From positions 62,001 to 126,000 of the forward strand of contig JAKSZP010000011.1 in assembly GCA_022478985.1 (NCBI GenBank): a DNA stretch of 64,000 nt. The letters run 5' to 3'. The notes under the pieces are model-generated. The model saw only the letters and a program-made list of their open reading frames with translations. It was not told the origin of the DNA and ran no database searches. The position numbers and the translations under genes were made by a program. The DNA is from Massospora cicadina. Lineage: Eukaryota > Entomophthoromycota > Entomophthoromycetes > Entomophthorales > Entomophthoraceae. Shown piece after piece: positions 55,343 through 64,000 of this stretch; position 1 is the first letter of the stretch, and each line of letters opens with the position of its first letter.

Positions 55343-55681
55343 TTAACCTAGAGCAGTTAGAACGTTATCGTGGCGGATGAATCGAGTAGCATCGTAACAC
55401 CAATTTTCATACCCGCCATCACCGCCGCGGATGACCTGACCTCCCATACTTCTTGGGAGGCAGAACCCCTTGTAAAAGTATTGGTTAAAGAAGCCGCAAT
55501 ACAAAGGATAGTAAAATTCCCACGGTCCAGTGACGTTTGCCCAAGATTTGGAGTTGGCAACCGCGCACGCCATCAAAGGTTGCTTCCTCTGGATCTGAGC
55601 GAGTCTATAACAGGTACATTCATCGTCTCCACCTAAGCCATAAACTTGAGAAATGAACCAAACAACTAAGTAGATCTTCAT
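55343..55681 (-). CDS. Small secreted cysteine-rich protein, candidate effector
   Basis: 112 codons, uninterrupted. Residues 1-15 (MKIYLVVWFISQVYG) form a short signal peptide. The mature protein (about 97 residues) has six Cys (22, 24, 39, 62, 74, 95), an NVT glycosylation site at 49, aromatic-rich PWEFYYPLYCGFFNQYFY, a Gly-rich loop (81-90) and a charged end DATRFIRHDNVLTALG. The start is the first ATG in frame, shared with the paralog at 33125. No intron is needed. Six Cys, small size, secretion, duplication and a transposon setting are typical of fungal effectors, but no known family was recognised and no function is claimed. It keeps many CpGs, unlike the repeats around it. Confidence 0.75.
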   Translation of the reverse strand: MKIYLVVWFISQVYGLGGDDECTCYRLAQIQRKQPLMACAVANSKSWANVTGPWEFYYPLYCGFFNQYFYKGFCLPRSMGGQVIRGGDGGYENWCYDATRFIRHDNVLTALG

Positions 55682-56612
55682 ATTTTACGTATTCTGATAG
55701 TGAATATCTTTAATAAGCGCTTTAAACGCCACAGGTATAGGTTGATCTTTTTCCAGTCCACTGATCCCCAGATCTTTGTCCTAACGGTGCATAAGTGGCT
55801 TCTCACTTGATACTCATGGCTAGTAAAATTAACGCAGTAAGTCTACTTGGGGAAGGCTTAAATCCATCCGTTGAAGCAAACGGTTAAATAGTAATCTCCG
55901 AATCTAGTGTTATCTTATCTTGAAGATAGCTCCTCATAAAAAATAAACCACATAGAACTTTTTAAGTTACATCAATTAACTCAACTTCTTTCATTACGTT
56001 TCGTTCAAATTAGAATATCTCAGCTAATTATTTATTAATTGTTGACATAGAACATATTCTTTTTCTATTATAGGGCATATTCGTAAATTGAATAAGAAAA
56101 TGTGACGTTTATCTTACTAAAAAGTAATAGTTATACTTTATCATATGGATTAAAATAAGTCATTTTAATCAAATATCTACTCTATAAATTCAACCGCATT
56201 AGGCTATAAAAATTCTTTTATCCAATCTTCTTCTCTCAATATTAGATTCAAGTCCTATCGATAAATCGTTGGGGCCGCTTATCCTATAATCATTAAGCAG
56301 TTTCGCTAATTATCAAACTTGATCCTGATTTCTAAGGGTGTTCTTTTATTAAAAGTATTTAATCAAATATTTTAGAATCAAATGATTGACTTAAACCACA
56401 GGATTACTATATCTCTAATAGTTAGGAATGGGAACAAATGGCTTGCTTTGTACTTTTGGTAGTTAACCTTTAGAGGGCATGCTTAAATCTAGATAAAAAT
56501 GTAATAAACAATATTGCCACTATGTTAAACTAATCGAGTATCCAGGTTTCAGTTAATCATAATATTTTTAATTAACTTTTAAATATCTAAAAGTAAAGAT
56601 CTCTTATGTAGT

Positions 56613-57154
56613 ATACTTCTCTAGTTTATTAAAAATCTCAACCTTTATCAGGGTTTAAATTGCTATTCTCACTATAGTAAAGGATTATCCTAAAGATTGC
56701 TTTACTAATTTTCGATTTCAATCTGTAAACTATTCACTTAAAACAGATAGTATTTTAATAAGAACATTATATTCTAGTTATGGATATTTTTGGTATAAAA
56801 GAAAAAGGTTTATGTGTATAATTATAGCTTCCTTAAGGAGTAATTATAAACCTGAAACTAATGCTTTTATTGCGTATTCTAGTTTCTGAAATCTTTTAAA
56901 TTAATGTTTCGAATTAGAGTAATACATCATAAAAATTTAGTATTATCTTTACCTGATTTCTAAGTTTTATCACCGCATATTATTTTAAATGCTTTATATG
57001 AATTAATTGCTATGTAAATATATAGATAACTAGACTTTCCAATATATGATTTAAGATAAACATACTTATATTTGGTTAATATTGTTTTTAAAATCATTTG
57101 TTAATTTTAATAATTGTATCTTGATTTTTGAAAGCTGCTAGCTTTAGATTTTGG
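56613..57154. other. AT-rich stretch with no recognised gene
   Basis: No open frame of note and no repeat recognised. Separates the gene duplication from the SINE cluster. Confidence 0.5.
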
Positions 57155-57189
57155 TATATGGACTAATTAAAACTTAAATTTTTTTAAAT

Positions 57190-57478
57190 TTTTAAAATTT
57201 TTATTTGAGGTGGGCTGACCTGGTGATGATACCACACTGATTAAGGGAAGTGAAGAAAATGAGAAAGGAGGATAAAACCCAGAAAACCTCCATGCGCAGC
57301 ATATGATAGGCCAGGAACTTCATGGACCGCCTTTGCTATTTGCTATCTCAGTTCAGGGCATTGGTGCACAAAGCCAACACAGTCATAATTTTCCCTACCC
57401 AAAGTTCATCTACTGAAAATCAAACTTGGTGAGGAAGTGTTAGAAGATATATATTCTACCACTGGAGTATCCTCCCCT
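57190..57478 (-). repeat. SINE-1 in cluster, first copy
   Basis: Reverse orientation: TTTGAGGTGGGCTGACCTGG at the left and GGAGTATCCTCCCC at the right. Bounded by TATATGGACTAA at 57155-57166 and 57479-57490. Head and tail agree with the other copies; CpGs mostly lost. Confidence 0.9.
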
Positions 57479-57499
57479 TATATGGACTAAATATTTTAA

Positions 57500-57786
57500 A
57501 TTTAGATTTAAATTTTATTCAAGGTGGGCTGACCTGGGACAATACCGCACTGATTAAGGGAAGTGAAGAAAATGAGAAAGGAGGATAAAACTTAGAAAAC
57601 CTCCATGCACAGCATATGATAGGCCAGGAACTCCATGAACCACCTTTGCTATTTGCTATCTCAGTTTGGGGCATTGGTGCACAATGCCAACACAGTCATA
57701 ATTGTCCCCTACCCAAAGTTCACTACCGGGAGAACTCGGGAGGCAGCAGTAGAGGTCCCTATTCTACCACTGGGGTATCCTCCCCT
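57500..57786 (-). repeat. SINE-1 in cluster, second copy
   Basis: Reverse orientation: ATTCAAGGTGGGCTGACC at the left to GGGGTATCCTCCCC at the right, with CACTACCGGGAGAACTCGGG near the tRNA-like head. Directly followed by SINE-2; the pair is bounded on the right by another TATATGGACTAA at 57928-57939. Confidence 0.88.
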
Positions 57787-57792
57787 TTAAAA

Positions 57793-57927
57793 GTGTTCAA
57801 GGTGGGTTGACCTTGGGACAAATATACCCCACCAAGAATTTTTCTAACCAGTACAGGTTTCAAACTTGTATTGAACAAAACCTGCACTAGGGTGGAAGCA
57901 GTTTTACCTCCCAGGCTAACCATCCTT
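57793..57927 (-). repeat. SINE-2 in cluster
   Basis: Reverse of the unit at 34421-34546: CCAGTACAGGTTTCAAAC, AAAACCTGCACTAGGGTGGA, then CTCCCAGGCTAACCATCC. It is fused to SINE-1, perhaps as a dimeric SINE. Confidence 0.65.
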
Positions 57928-57939
57928 TATATGGACTAA

Positions 57940-58449
57940 ATAAACTTCAAAAATATTGTTCACTCTTTTATTTTTTATAAGTAGGAGACTATTTTTCATA
58001 TGCACTTTTAGTTATTAACCTATAAAGTTAAGTATTTATTTAATTTTTAAAACTGTAACTGATACTATATTTTTATATCAATATAAAAACTTATGTTTTT
58101 TTATTTTGACAAGAAATATTATAAAATTACTAATTTATAATCTATATCTACCATGTGATATGATAAAAGTAGCAACCTTATATAAGATATAACCAAACTA
58201 ATTTTTCTTAATTTGTTGTACTTGATATGTTGATATAAAAGTTTTAAGACAGGGTCTGCCAAAGAAGTGAAACTTGTTTGAAAGTTCAATAGTTCCTATT
58301 CTGTACATGTGAGGGCACATAGCTTTTTGATTGTTGTTTTACATTTAAATGGCATTTTTTAAACATGGAGCAGTGGTATGGTGCACAGCGTGCTTTCTGC
58401 CTAGAATTGTTTTTATAAAATAGTGACTGTGTAACTTCTGTACAATAAA
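57940..58449. other. AT-rich stretch with no recognised gene
   Basis: Nothing recognised on either strand apart from A/T runs. Confidence 0.5.
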
Positions 58450-60524
58450 TGTTACTTTTTGGTGGATTAGGTTGATTCTGCTAAACTGATTGCACAGGGT
58501 AAAACCCACTGAGTAATGAATGAGCAATATGAAGATCACTGGCCATCAATAATTTATAATAATTAAGTATTTAATAAGGAGCTATTGCCCCAATGATGCT
58601 AATCTATTTGATAAACTTAATGGCTAATTGTTGAATTTTTGGTATATTGAGAGTGACTGGTTCTTCTTATAAGGTAAGATGAAGTTTCAAATGTCTATTG
58701 TATAAAGACAACAGACCAGACGGTGATAATAATCAAGATATAACTCCTTGGTAATTCTACTGGAAGTTGTATTATCCTGTCATTACTTAGACAATGGCAC
58801 GCTGCCCTGATCTTCCTGATCCTAAGTAAATCCTCAATGTAACACAACATAAAGTATTAATATGAAAGCTTATAAATTAAATTATAGAACTGTAGGAATA
58901 TTTGTTGTTTTTTATTAGTAATAACTTGGGATAATTTATAGGGTTTGATTTTCACCACATCTTACCCATGACACCTCAATTTCAATGGCACTTGGCCAGA
59001 GAAAGTAATGAGTTCATTTGAGGGTCTACAATCCATTCAACTCAAAACATCCCAATTGTCTCAGAGTCAGTCTCAAACTCAGAAATATATTCAAGACAGC
59101 ATTTCTAATGCATCTGTAAATAGCTGAACCAATACTCATCTCAAGCAATTGGCAGCACATGCCAAGGTGATTTGTACCACTAATTAATAATTAATTTGAT
59201 TGAAAACTTGATTAACATTAAAAACTAATTTTAAACATAGACCAACAAAGCCCAAGTGCCCAGGTTATTTAGTTGACTATTATTATAAATCTGACTAAAT
59301 TAACAAAGCCCCCATGCCCATGTTATCATAGCCAAATATTATTAAGTGGAATTGCTAGGCCACAAATCTCAAGTTTAGATATACTTAGGATATTTTTGAT
59401 TTATAATTACCAACAATTTATATCCAGTCAACCATTCAACACTAATTTTATTACTCTTCCTACTACCCTCTTTCTTCCTAAAAACCTCCTCCTTCTCACT
59501 CTCATGTTCAACTCTTAATCCTTGGTATTCCTTGGTGGATTCAACATACTCCGCTTAGTAAACTCTTTATTTGTTATGATCTAGAAGTTTCATTCACACA
59601 TTGAGACTTTGGCAGATATCAGGTTTCCACTAGATGTGCTCTCTGGTGCTAACGCTAGGAAACCCAATATGGTGGCTGACTGCAGGAGGCTATGGTCAGC
59701 TAGGAGGACATAGGCTACTTTAGACACAAGGTTGGACTAGACTTTGTTCATTATAATAAGTAAAAACTTAAATAAAATAATATGAATATTATATTCTGCT
59801 GAAAAAAGTACTTTATAAAATTAAGACAGTACTATTTATAGTACTGTTTAAAGTATAAGGGAAATCATGATTCATTGGGAATGGTGAAGAGTGATTTATT
59901 AGTCATTCTTGATTTCCACATGGCCTGTTCTTCATTGCATCCCACCTGAAAGATAAGCTGAGTTTCTTGATCTCCTGGTGATAGCTTCATGGCATAGGTT
60001 AAATTAGTATTAACCTTAAGTAGGAGCTTTTCCAATAGTCCAGGTGTAAAGATCCAACTTGTTAGCTTCCAGAATGAGCAGCTGATACAGATATTAGGAG
60101 CTTTAAGCCACATATGGTGGAGTTGGGTGAATTTGGCCTCATAATTGTGTAGAATATTTGTGATTATAATTAAAATGATATTAGCTCAAACTCAGAGTAA
60201 TTCAATTATTTTCCTGAATTTGAAATATGACCTGATGACGTGGGATCAAGCTATACTTTGGGACTTATTGCTATAACTGAATAGTTTGAAGGCTATGTCC
60301 CAAATGCTCATATCTGCTGAACTTCTCTCCTGGACAAGGCTTTCACCTTGTAAAGGGAGAATCCTGACAGCGGAATTCCCCAAATTTACCAAGCCATTAT
60401 TTCTTTGATCAAATTTACTTTGCATCAACATAATCAATTGCTCAATCTTAAGGCTCGCCTCAACTTTTCAAATACAATTCACCAGATAGATGACTTATTG
60501 TCCAGTCATATCAACTTTGTGACA
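58450..60524 (-). repeat. 3' LTR of second family B element, interrupted
   Basis: The left edge TGTTACTTTTTGGTGGATTA with GGTAAAACCCACTGAG matches the family B LTR start. The right edge TTGTCCAGTCATATCAACTT then TGTGACA matches its end. Expected length is about 640 bases; the extra 1.4 kb (about 58640-60430) has no family B similarity and probably contains another LTR: TTTTTATTAGTAATAACTTG and TAATTTATAGGG at 58905-58945 resemble the motif at 50980 and 63555. Open frames in it (59273-59518, 59865-60113) match nothing recognised. Confidence 0.6.
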
Positions 60525-60562
60525 TTACCCCCCTTAACTGGATGATAAGCTCCTAATGCTTG

Positions 60563-61122
60563 GGTTATAAACTTGGCGGTATTCTGGAGATACGCCAAAG
60601 GGGTTTTGCGCAGGATTCAGCCCACTGAGCAACAGGACTGATGATATGATGATTGTTGTCCTTGAAACAACAGAATAAACTTTTAGAAATATGAAGCAAT
60701 TTCTCCCATGACACTCTTTTATATAACATAATAAATACAGTGAATCCTTGCTGTTTATCTCACTCTAAACTATTAACAACCTTCTTCTGTCAATTGTCTC
60801 ATCTCACTTATATCTCAGTGACTTTGGATGATACCATTTCCTCAGTTTAGTAATTTAGTTCGCTGATTCTCATTGGTTCTGGCAAATCTTTATTCATTAA
60901 ATTCACAATCACATAATTTGAGGTGATTTACCAATTATTCATCATACATCAATATCTCCTAATCACCTCATATGGAAGCAATCCAATTACCATCTGTTCT
61001 AACCTGATATCGCCTCATCTTAAGGCTCTCTAAAATCATAACTCATACTAAGGCTTGGCGGATTCTACCCATTCCGCCATATTGACTTAGGTCTTATCAT
61101 CCAGTATATCAGAATTGCAACA
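60563..61122 (-). repeat. Solo family B LTR inside second family B element
   Basis: 560 bp starting GGTTATAAACTTGGCGGTAT (first T of TG changed) and ending AGAATTGCAACA. Flanked by GCTTG at 60558-60562 and 61123-61127, a perfect 5-bp target duplication. It lies at the last readable Pol codons (KFLRAYK), about 20 bases from the host polypurine tract. Confidence 0.9.
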
Positions 61123-62270
61123 GCTTGTATGCCCGGAGGAACTTCACATATACTTGGTTGACAATCCAACCACCCATGGGTTCCTTAAAAGTGTATGTAT
61201 CAACACTAGTCTTCTTAATTATCTCATACGGTCTAATCCATATGCTGGCAAGCTTGTTCCTTTTTCTAAACCCATGTTGGTCATGGAACAGGACAAGTTC
61301 TCTTACCCCAAACTGGGGAGGCTGCTGCATCTACATTAGTCAGCCTGATTCCAAATCTTCTTGGCTAGACTATTGGAATATGCTGCAGTTTGGAGTTTAA
61401 TTATAATGTCTGTTAAGGAAGACAAATAGCGTTTGGGCTCAACTCCGTCAGTATCCTCCATACAGGAATAAAGCAATACCAGAAAATCTGGATGTCTTAC
61501 ATAAAGTAGTTGAAAAGGACTCTTGCCAGTTTATGAGTGGTAGCTAATATTGTATGCAAAGACAGTGGTGGATAAGAGGGTACTCCATTCCAAAGGCCAA
61601 TCCTTTGAAAAGGTTGTGGAGAATATTGACCAAGGTTCCGTTGACCCATTACACCATTCCATTAGATTCAGAGAGTAGGGTGTAGTCAAGACCCTGTGGA
61701 TTGCCATTAGTTAGTTCTTCTTGGGCAGGATATGTGATGTGAAATTGGTTTCATTGTCTGTAAGGATAAATTGTAGACAACCATGTTGCTGTATGACACA
61801 CTCCAGGATGAACTTGGTGGTGGTGACAGCCCCTAAATCGTGGATCTCCCTTGCTTCCACCCATTCTGTCTAATGGCCAATTGCTACTATTATATACTTG
61901 GAGCAATTTGCACCAGTTGGCAGAGGCCCACCACATTCAGAGAAGCTGTATGCCATGCGAAATGAGGCTTAAACAGCTGGTAGGTAGTCTTTCTGTGAAA
62001 TGGTTTCTCCACTTGGCGCTTGTGACAACAAGCAACCATTTAGAGCACATCCTAGTGCGTACTCTCCCAATAGTAACAGGGTCACAAGAACTCCAGCGTT
62101 TTCCACAACCCTCCATGACCTACCGCTCTATGAGCATCCATAATATATGAAGTTCTAGCAGAACGTTTTGGAAAACTCAGCGTTATTTTTTCAATCTGCT
62201 TATATAGTTCCCCATCGCACAAAGGTATCCCATCAAAGCCCATATAGAACTTTGATCACCTGTAGCGGCT
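61123..62270 (-). pseudogene. pol: Integrase of second family B element
   Basis: Sense strand reads a zinc-binding stretch near 62000-62110, then TASLNVVGLCQLVQIAPS (first catalytic Asp changed to Asn, codon 61935-61937), then ILTDNETNFTS (second Asp intact) near 61760. The C-terminal module at 61109-61330 reads LVLFHDQHGFRKRNKLASIW and FKEPMGGWIVNQVYVKFLRA. Several stops. Matches 24366-25640. Confidence 0.82.
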
Positions 62271-62860
62271 CATCATTTTATTTTCCCACAATCATCTTCT
62301 CATACATGATGTCTGCCAAATCTGCCATAATGGCGACTGTCAGTAATTGGGAAAGACTTTCCGTGTTCTGGTATTTTGCCCCTGGTCAGTGTACAATCTC
62401 AAAGTAATACTCTTGGAGCTTCAAGGCCCATCACGTGAGCCATCCTTCAGGTTCACAAGTTTTTTCAGCTAACACAAGGATGCATGATCCATTATCACTT
62501 TAAATTTCACCCCATGAAGGTATACTTGGAACTGTTTATATGCATATATTACCACTAAGCACTCTCACTTGGTCATGGTGTAATTTTTTCAGGACCTGTT
62601 AATCTTCAGCTAAAATACGCTACAGGATGCTCCAAACCATCATCATCCTTTTGGGATAGCATAGCCCCTATGGCGGAAAGAGAAGCATCCATTTTGTACA
62701 ATAAATTCCTTATCAAAATTAGTGTATTGAAAACAGGTGCGCTAGCCAACATAGTTTATTGAACATCAAAAGCGTTTTGACACCTTTCTGTCTAGTTGAA
62801 GGTGGCATTATTCTTTAATTACTTAAAGAGTGGAGCCCCAATAAAACTGAAGTTTGGAAT
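62271..62860 (-). pseudogene. pol: RNase H region of second family B element
   Basis: Aligns with 25680-26290 of the complete copy: plus-strand words ACCCCATGCAAGTACACTCT there and ACCCCATGAAGGTATACTTG here, CACTGTATAATTATGCTCAT there and TCATGGTGTAATTTTTTCAG here. Frames are short and broken, so no catalytic residue could be confirmed. Confidence 0.75.
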
Positions 62861-63262
62861 GAAACGCCAGTTGTAACTGATCATCCCCAAAATACCTGAA
62901 TATCGCGCTTATTACCTGGCTGAGCCACCTTGTGTATAGCTTCCACCTTTGCTGGCTGAGGACTAAGCCCTTTGGAGTCTACCACAAACCTGAGGTAATC
63001 TAACTGCTCCTTAAAAAAGTGGCAATTTTGGGGCTTTATTTTAATGTTAGCTTTAGCAAGTCAGCAGAACACTTATTCCAAGTGATTGAGATAATCTTTG
63101 AACATCTGCGAGAACACATTGATATTGTCAAGGTAAACTAGAATTCAAGACAGCTTCAGGTCATCTGAAATAGTGTCCATAGCCTGCTGGAACGTAGTGG
63201 GGGCGTTGCACAAACCCTGTGGCATATTTGTAGGCTGGACCAGTGTAAAAACCGCGGGGTTT
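62861..63262 (-). pseudogene. pol: Reverse transcriptase fragment of second family B element
   Basis: Sense strand reads VFTLVQPTNMPQGLCNAPTT, FQQAMDTISDDLKLS, then VYLDNINVFSQMFKDYLNHL and LDYLRFVVDSKGLSPQPAKV. The catalytic YLDD is YLDN (AAT codon 63124-63126 after GAC). The fingers region is missing because similarity ends at about 63262. Confidence 0.85.
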
Positions 63263-63359
63263 CTACTGGTTCACAAGTTCATTTAACTATTTGTTCTGGG
63301 AATAAACACAATTTTTCTAGTTGTATGAAGACAATTAGCCTAGTTGATTTTGGGTAATT

Positions 63360-63505
63360 GAGTAGCTTCAGCCCTACTCTGGCAATATAAAAGGGTTGAA
63401 GTGACTTCAGCTTCACTCTGGCAATATATAAAGATTCAAGTGACTTCAGCCTCACTCTGGCATTGAGACTTAGATGGGAAGACTTCCTAAACTTCACTCT
63501 GAAGT
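63360..63505. repeat. ~52-bp tandem repeat
   Basis: Three imperfect units containing GACTTCAGCCTCACTCTGGC followed by AATATA-type sequence and AGTGACTTCAG. Confidence 0.75.
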
Positions 63506-63629
63506 AGACAATCCACATTTGGAAACAATAAAGTATTCATAGTACTAAGGTGTTTTTTATTAGTAGAGAGAGGGAATATTTATAGGGTAAAAATGAGGTA
63601 AAACACGTAATATGGGGTACTTGTGGTAA

Positions 63630-63780
63630 CCTTAAGGTTCTTGGCACACCTAGCTGACAGAAAAGGAATATCCATGAGGTTCTCAGCACACCTAGCTGAA
63701 AAGGGATATCTCAGCATGCCTAGCCAACAGAAAAGGGATATTTGTGGGGAATACTCCAGCTGATATTCATGGGGAATAGC
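63630..63780. repeat. ~35-50-bp tandem repeat
   Basis: Three to four imperfect units containing TCAGCACACCTAGCTGA and GAAAAGGGATAT, variably spaced. Confidence 0.75.
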
Positions 63781-64000
63781 ATAATTAAATCGCTATCCAC
63801 ATGTTGCCTACTAAACTTGACAATTCCCCACAAACAATTACCCATTTTGAGTTAATTTACTCATCTTCAAATTGTTGGCAACAATCCCTGATAAAACTGT
63901 AACTATAATTATCATCAGATATGATCCTATGAGCATTACAATTAACCATTTAATCGGTGATTATCGCCAATGAGATGGAATAATTGATCAACATCTCAAA

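Larger units (their letters stand above)
54977..56612. repeat. Segmental duplication, copy 2
   Basis: Counterpart of 32432-34415. It contains the open copy of the secreted-protein gene. Similarity extends about 350 bases downstream and about 900 bases upstream of the coding region, so promoter and terminator were copied along with the gene. Confidence 0.85.
58450..63262 (-). mobile_element. Family B element, second copy, truncated
   Basis: Minus-strand gypsy element. Its 3' LTR spans 58450-60524, enlarged by inserted sequence. The polypurine tract follows (sense AGTTAAGGGGGGTAA, 60525-60539). Integrase, RNase H and part of reverse transcriptase are readable up to about 63262, where similarity to the complete family B copy stops. 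A solo family B LTR is inserted near the end of pol. Confidence 0.85.
63263..64000. repeat. LTR-like segment with tandem repeats, runs off the window
   Basis: Starts where the reverse transcriptase of the family B copy breaks off. It contains TTTTTTATTAGTAGAGAGAG and GGAATATTTATAGGG (63550-63585), an LTR-like feature shared with 50980 and 58905, plus two sets of tandem repeats. No coding sequence seen. Class unknown. Confidence 0.4.

Noticed and set aside
57700..57786. tRNA gene at the SINE heads
   Set aside because: Box A and B are recognisable, but the cloverleaf is incomplete, copies are flanked by target duplications and carry a long body, so they are SINEs.
59865..60113. 82-codon minus-strand frame as a host gene
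   Set aside because: Lies in the unexplained insert of a decayed LTR; no signal peptide, domain or conserved partner in the window.

Overview
The window reads as eukaryotic, transposon-saturated DNA, most likely from a filamentous fungus with an expanded genome. The evidence is Ty3/gypsy chromoviruses, a LINE with a CCHC ORF1 and a zinc-finger tail, tRNA-derived SINEs, Helitron-like repeats and one small intronless secreted-protein gene family. A plant-associated fungus (rust, powdery mildew or mycorrhizal type) fits best, but this is inference; no host gene in the window fixes the species. There are no bacterial operons, CRISPR arrays, rRNA genes or stand-alone tRNA genes.

Layout. 1-2478: 3' part of a plus-strand chromovirus (family C) with its 3' LTR. 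3545-4160 and 14331-14992: two direct copies of an LTR-plus-leader repeat (F). 4842-~13420: a minus-strand chromovirus (family D) with ~1.5-kb LTRs. 15373-31857: a multi-layer nest. A SINE is split by a family A chromovirus (15419-31614, target duplication CACAG). That element has a family C solo LTR in its RNase H region (18489-19282, GTCAA). Its 5' LTR is split by another family A LTR (22470-31477), which is itself split by a complete family B element (23066-30522). 32432-34415 and 54977-56612: a diverged segmental duplication, each copy carrying the same small cysteine-rich secreted-protein gene; the second copy is open, the first is frameshifted. 35071-37315: a giant inverted repeat. 37708-45981: a complete family A element (ATCAA), holding a same-family solo LTR (42533-43487, CATGG). 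46250-46900, 53715-54975 and 34551-35060: Helitron-like repeats. 47287-53712: an apparently full-length LINE with a 16-bp target duplication. 57155-57939: a SINE cluster. 58450-~63262: a second family B element, followed to the window end by an LTR-like segment with tandem repeats.

Every retroelement reading frame is broken by stops and frameshifts. Many changes are G-to-A or C-to-T, often at former CpG, including Asp-to-Asn changes at catalytic sites of integrase, reverse transcriptase, RNase H and protease. The secreted-protein gene keeps many CpGs. This suggests CpG methylation followed by deamination of repeats, with gene islands spared.

The two items most worth following are the duplicated secreted-protein gene (a candidate effector family) and an unusual Pol tail: in families A and D the Pol frame appears to continue past the chromodomain through the polypurine tract into the U3 of the 3' LTR, carrying a conserved motif of the type QGDLAHVVDERWV.
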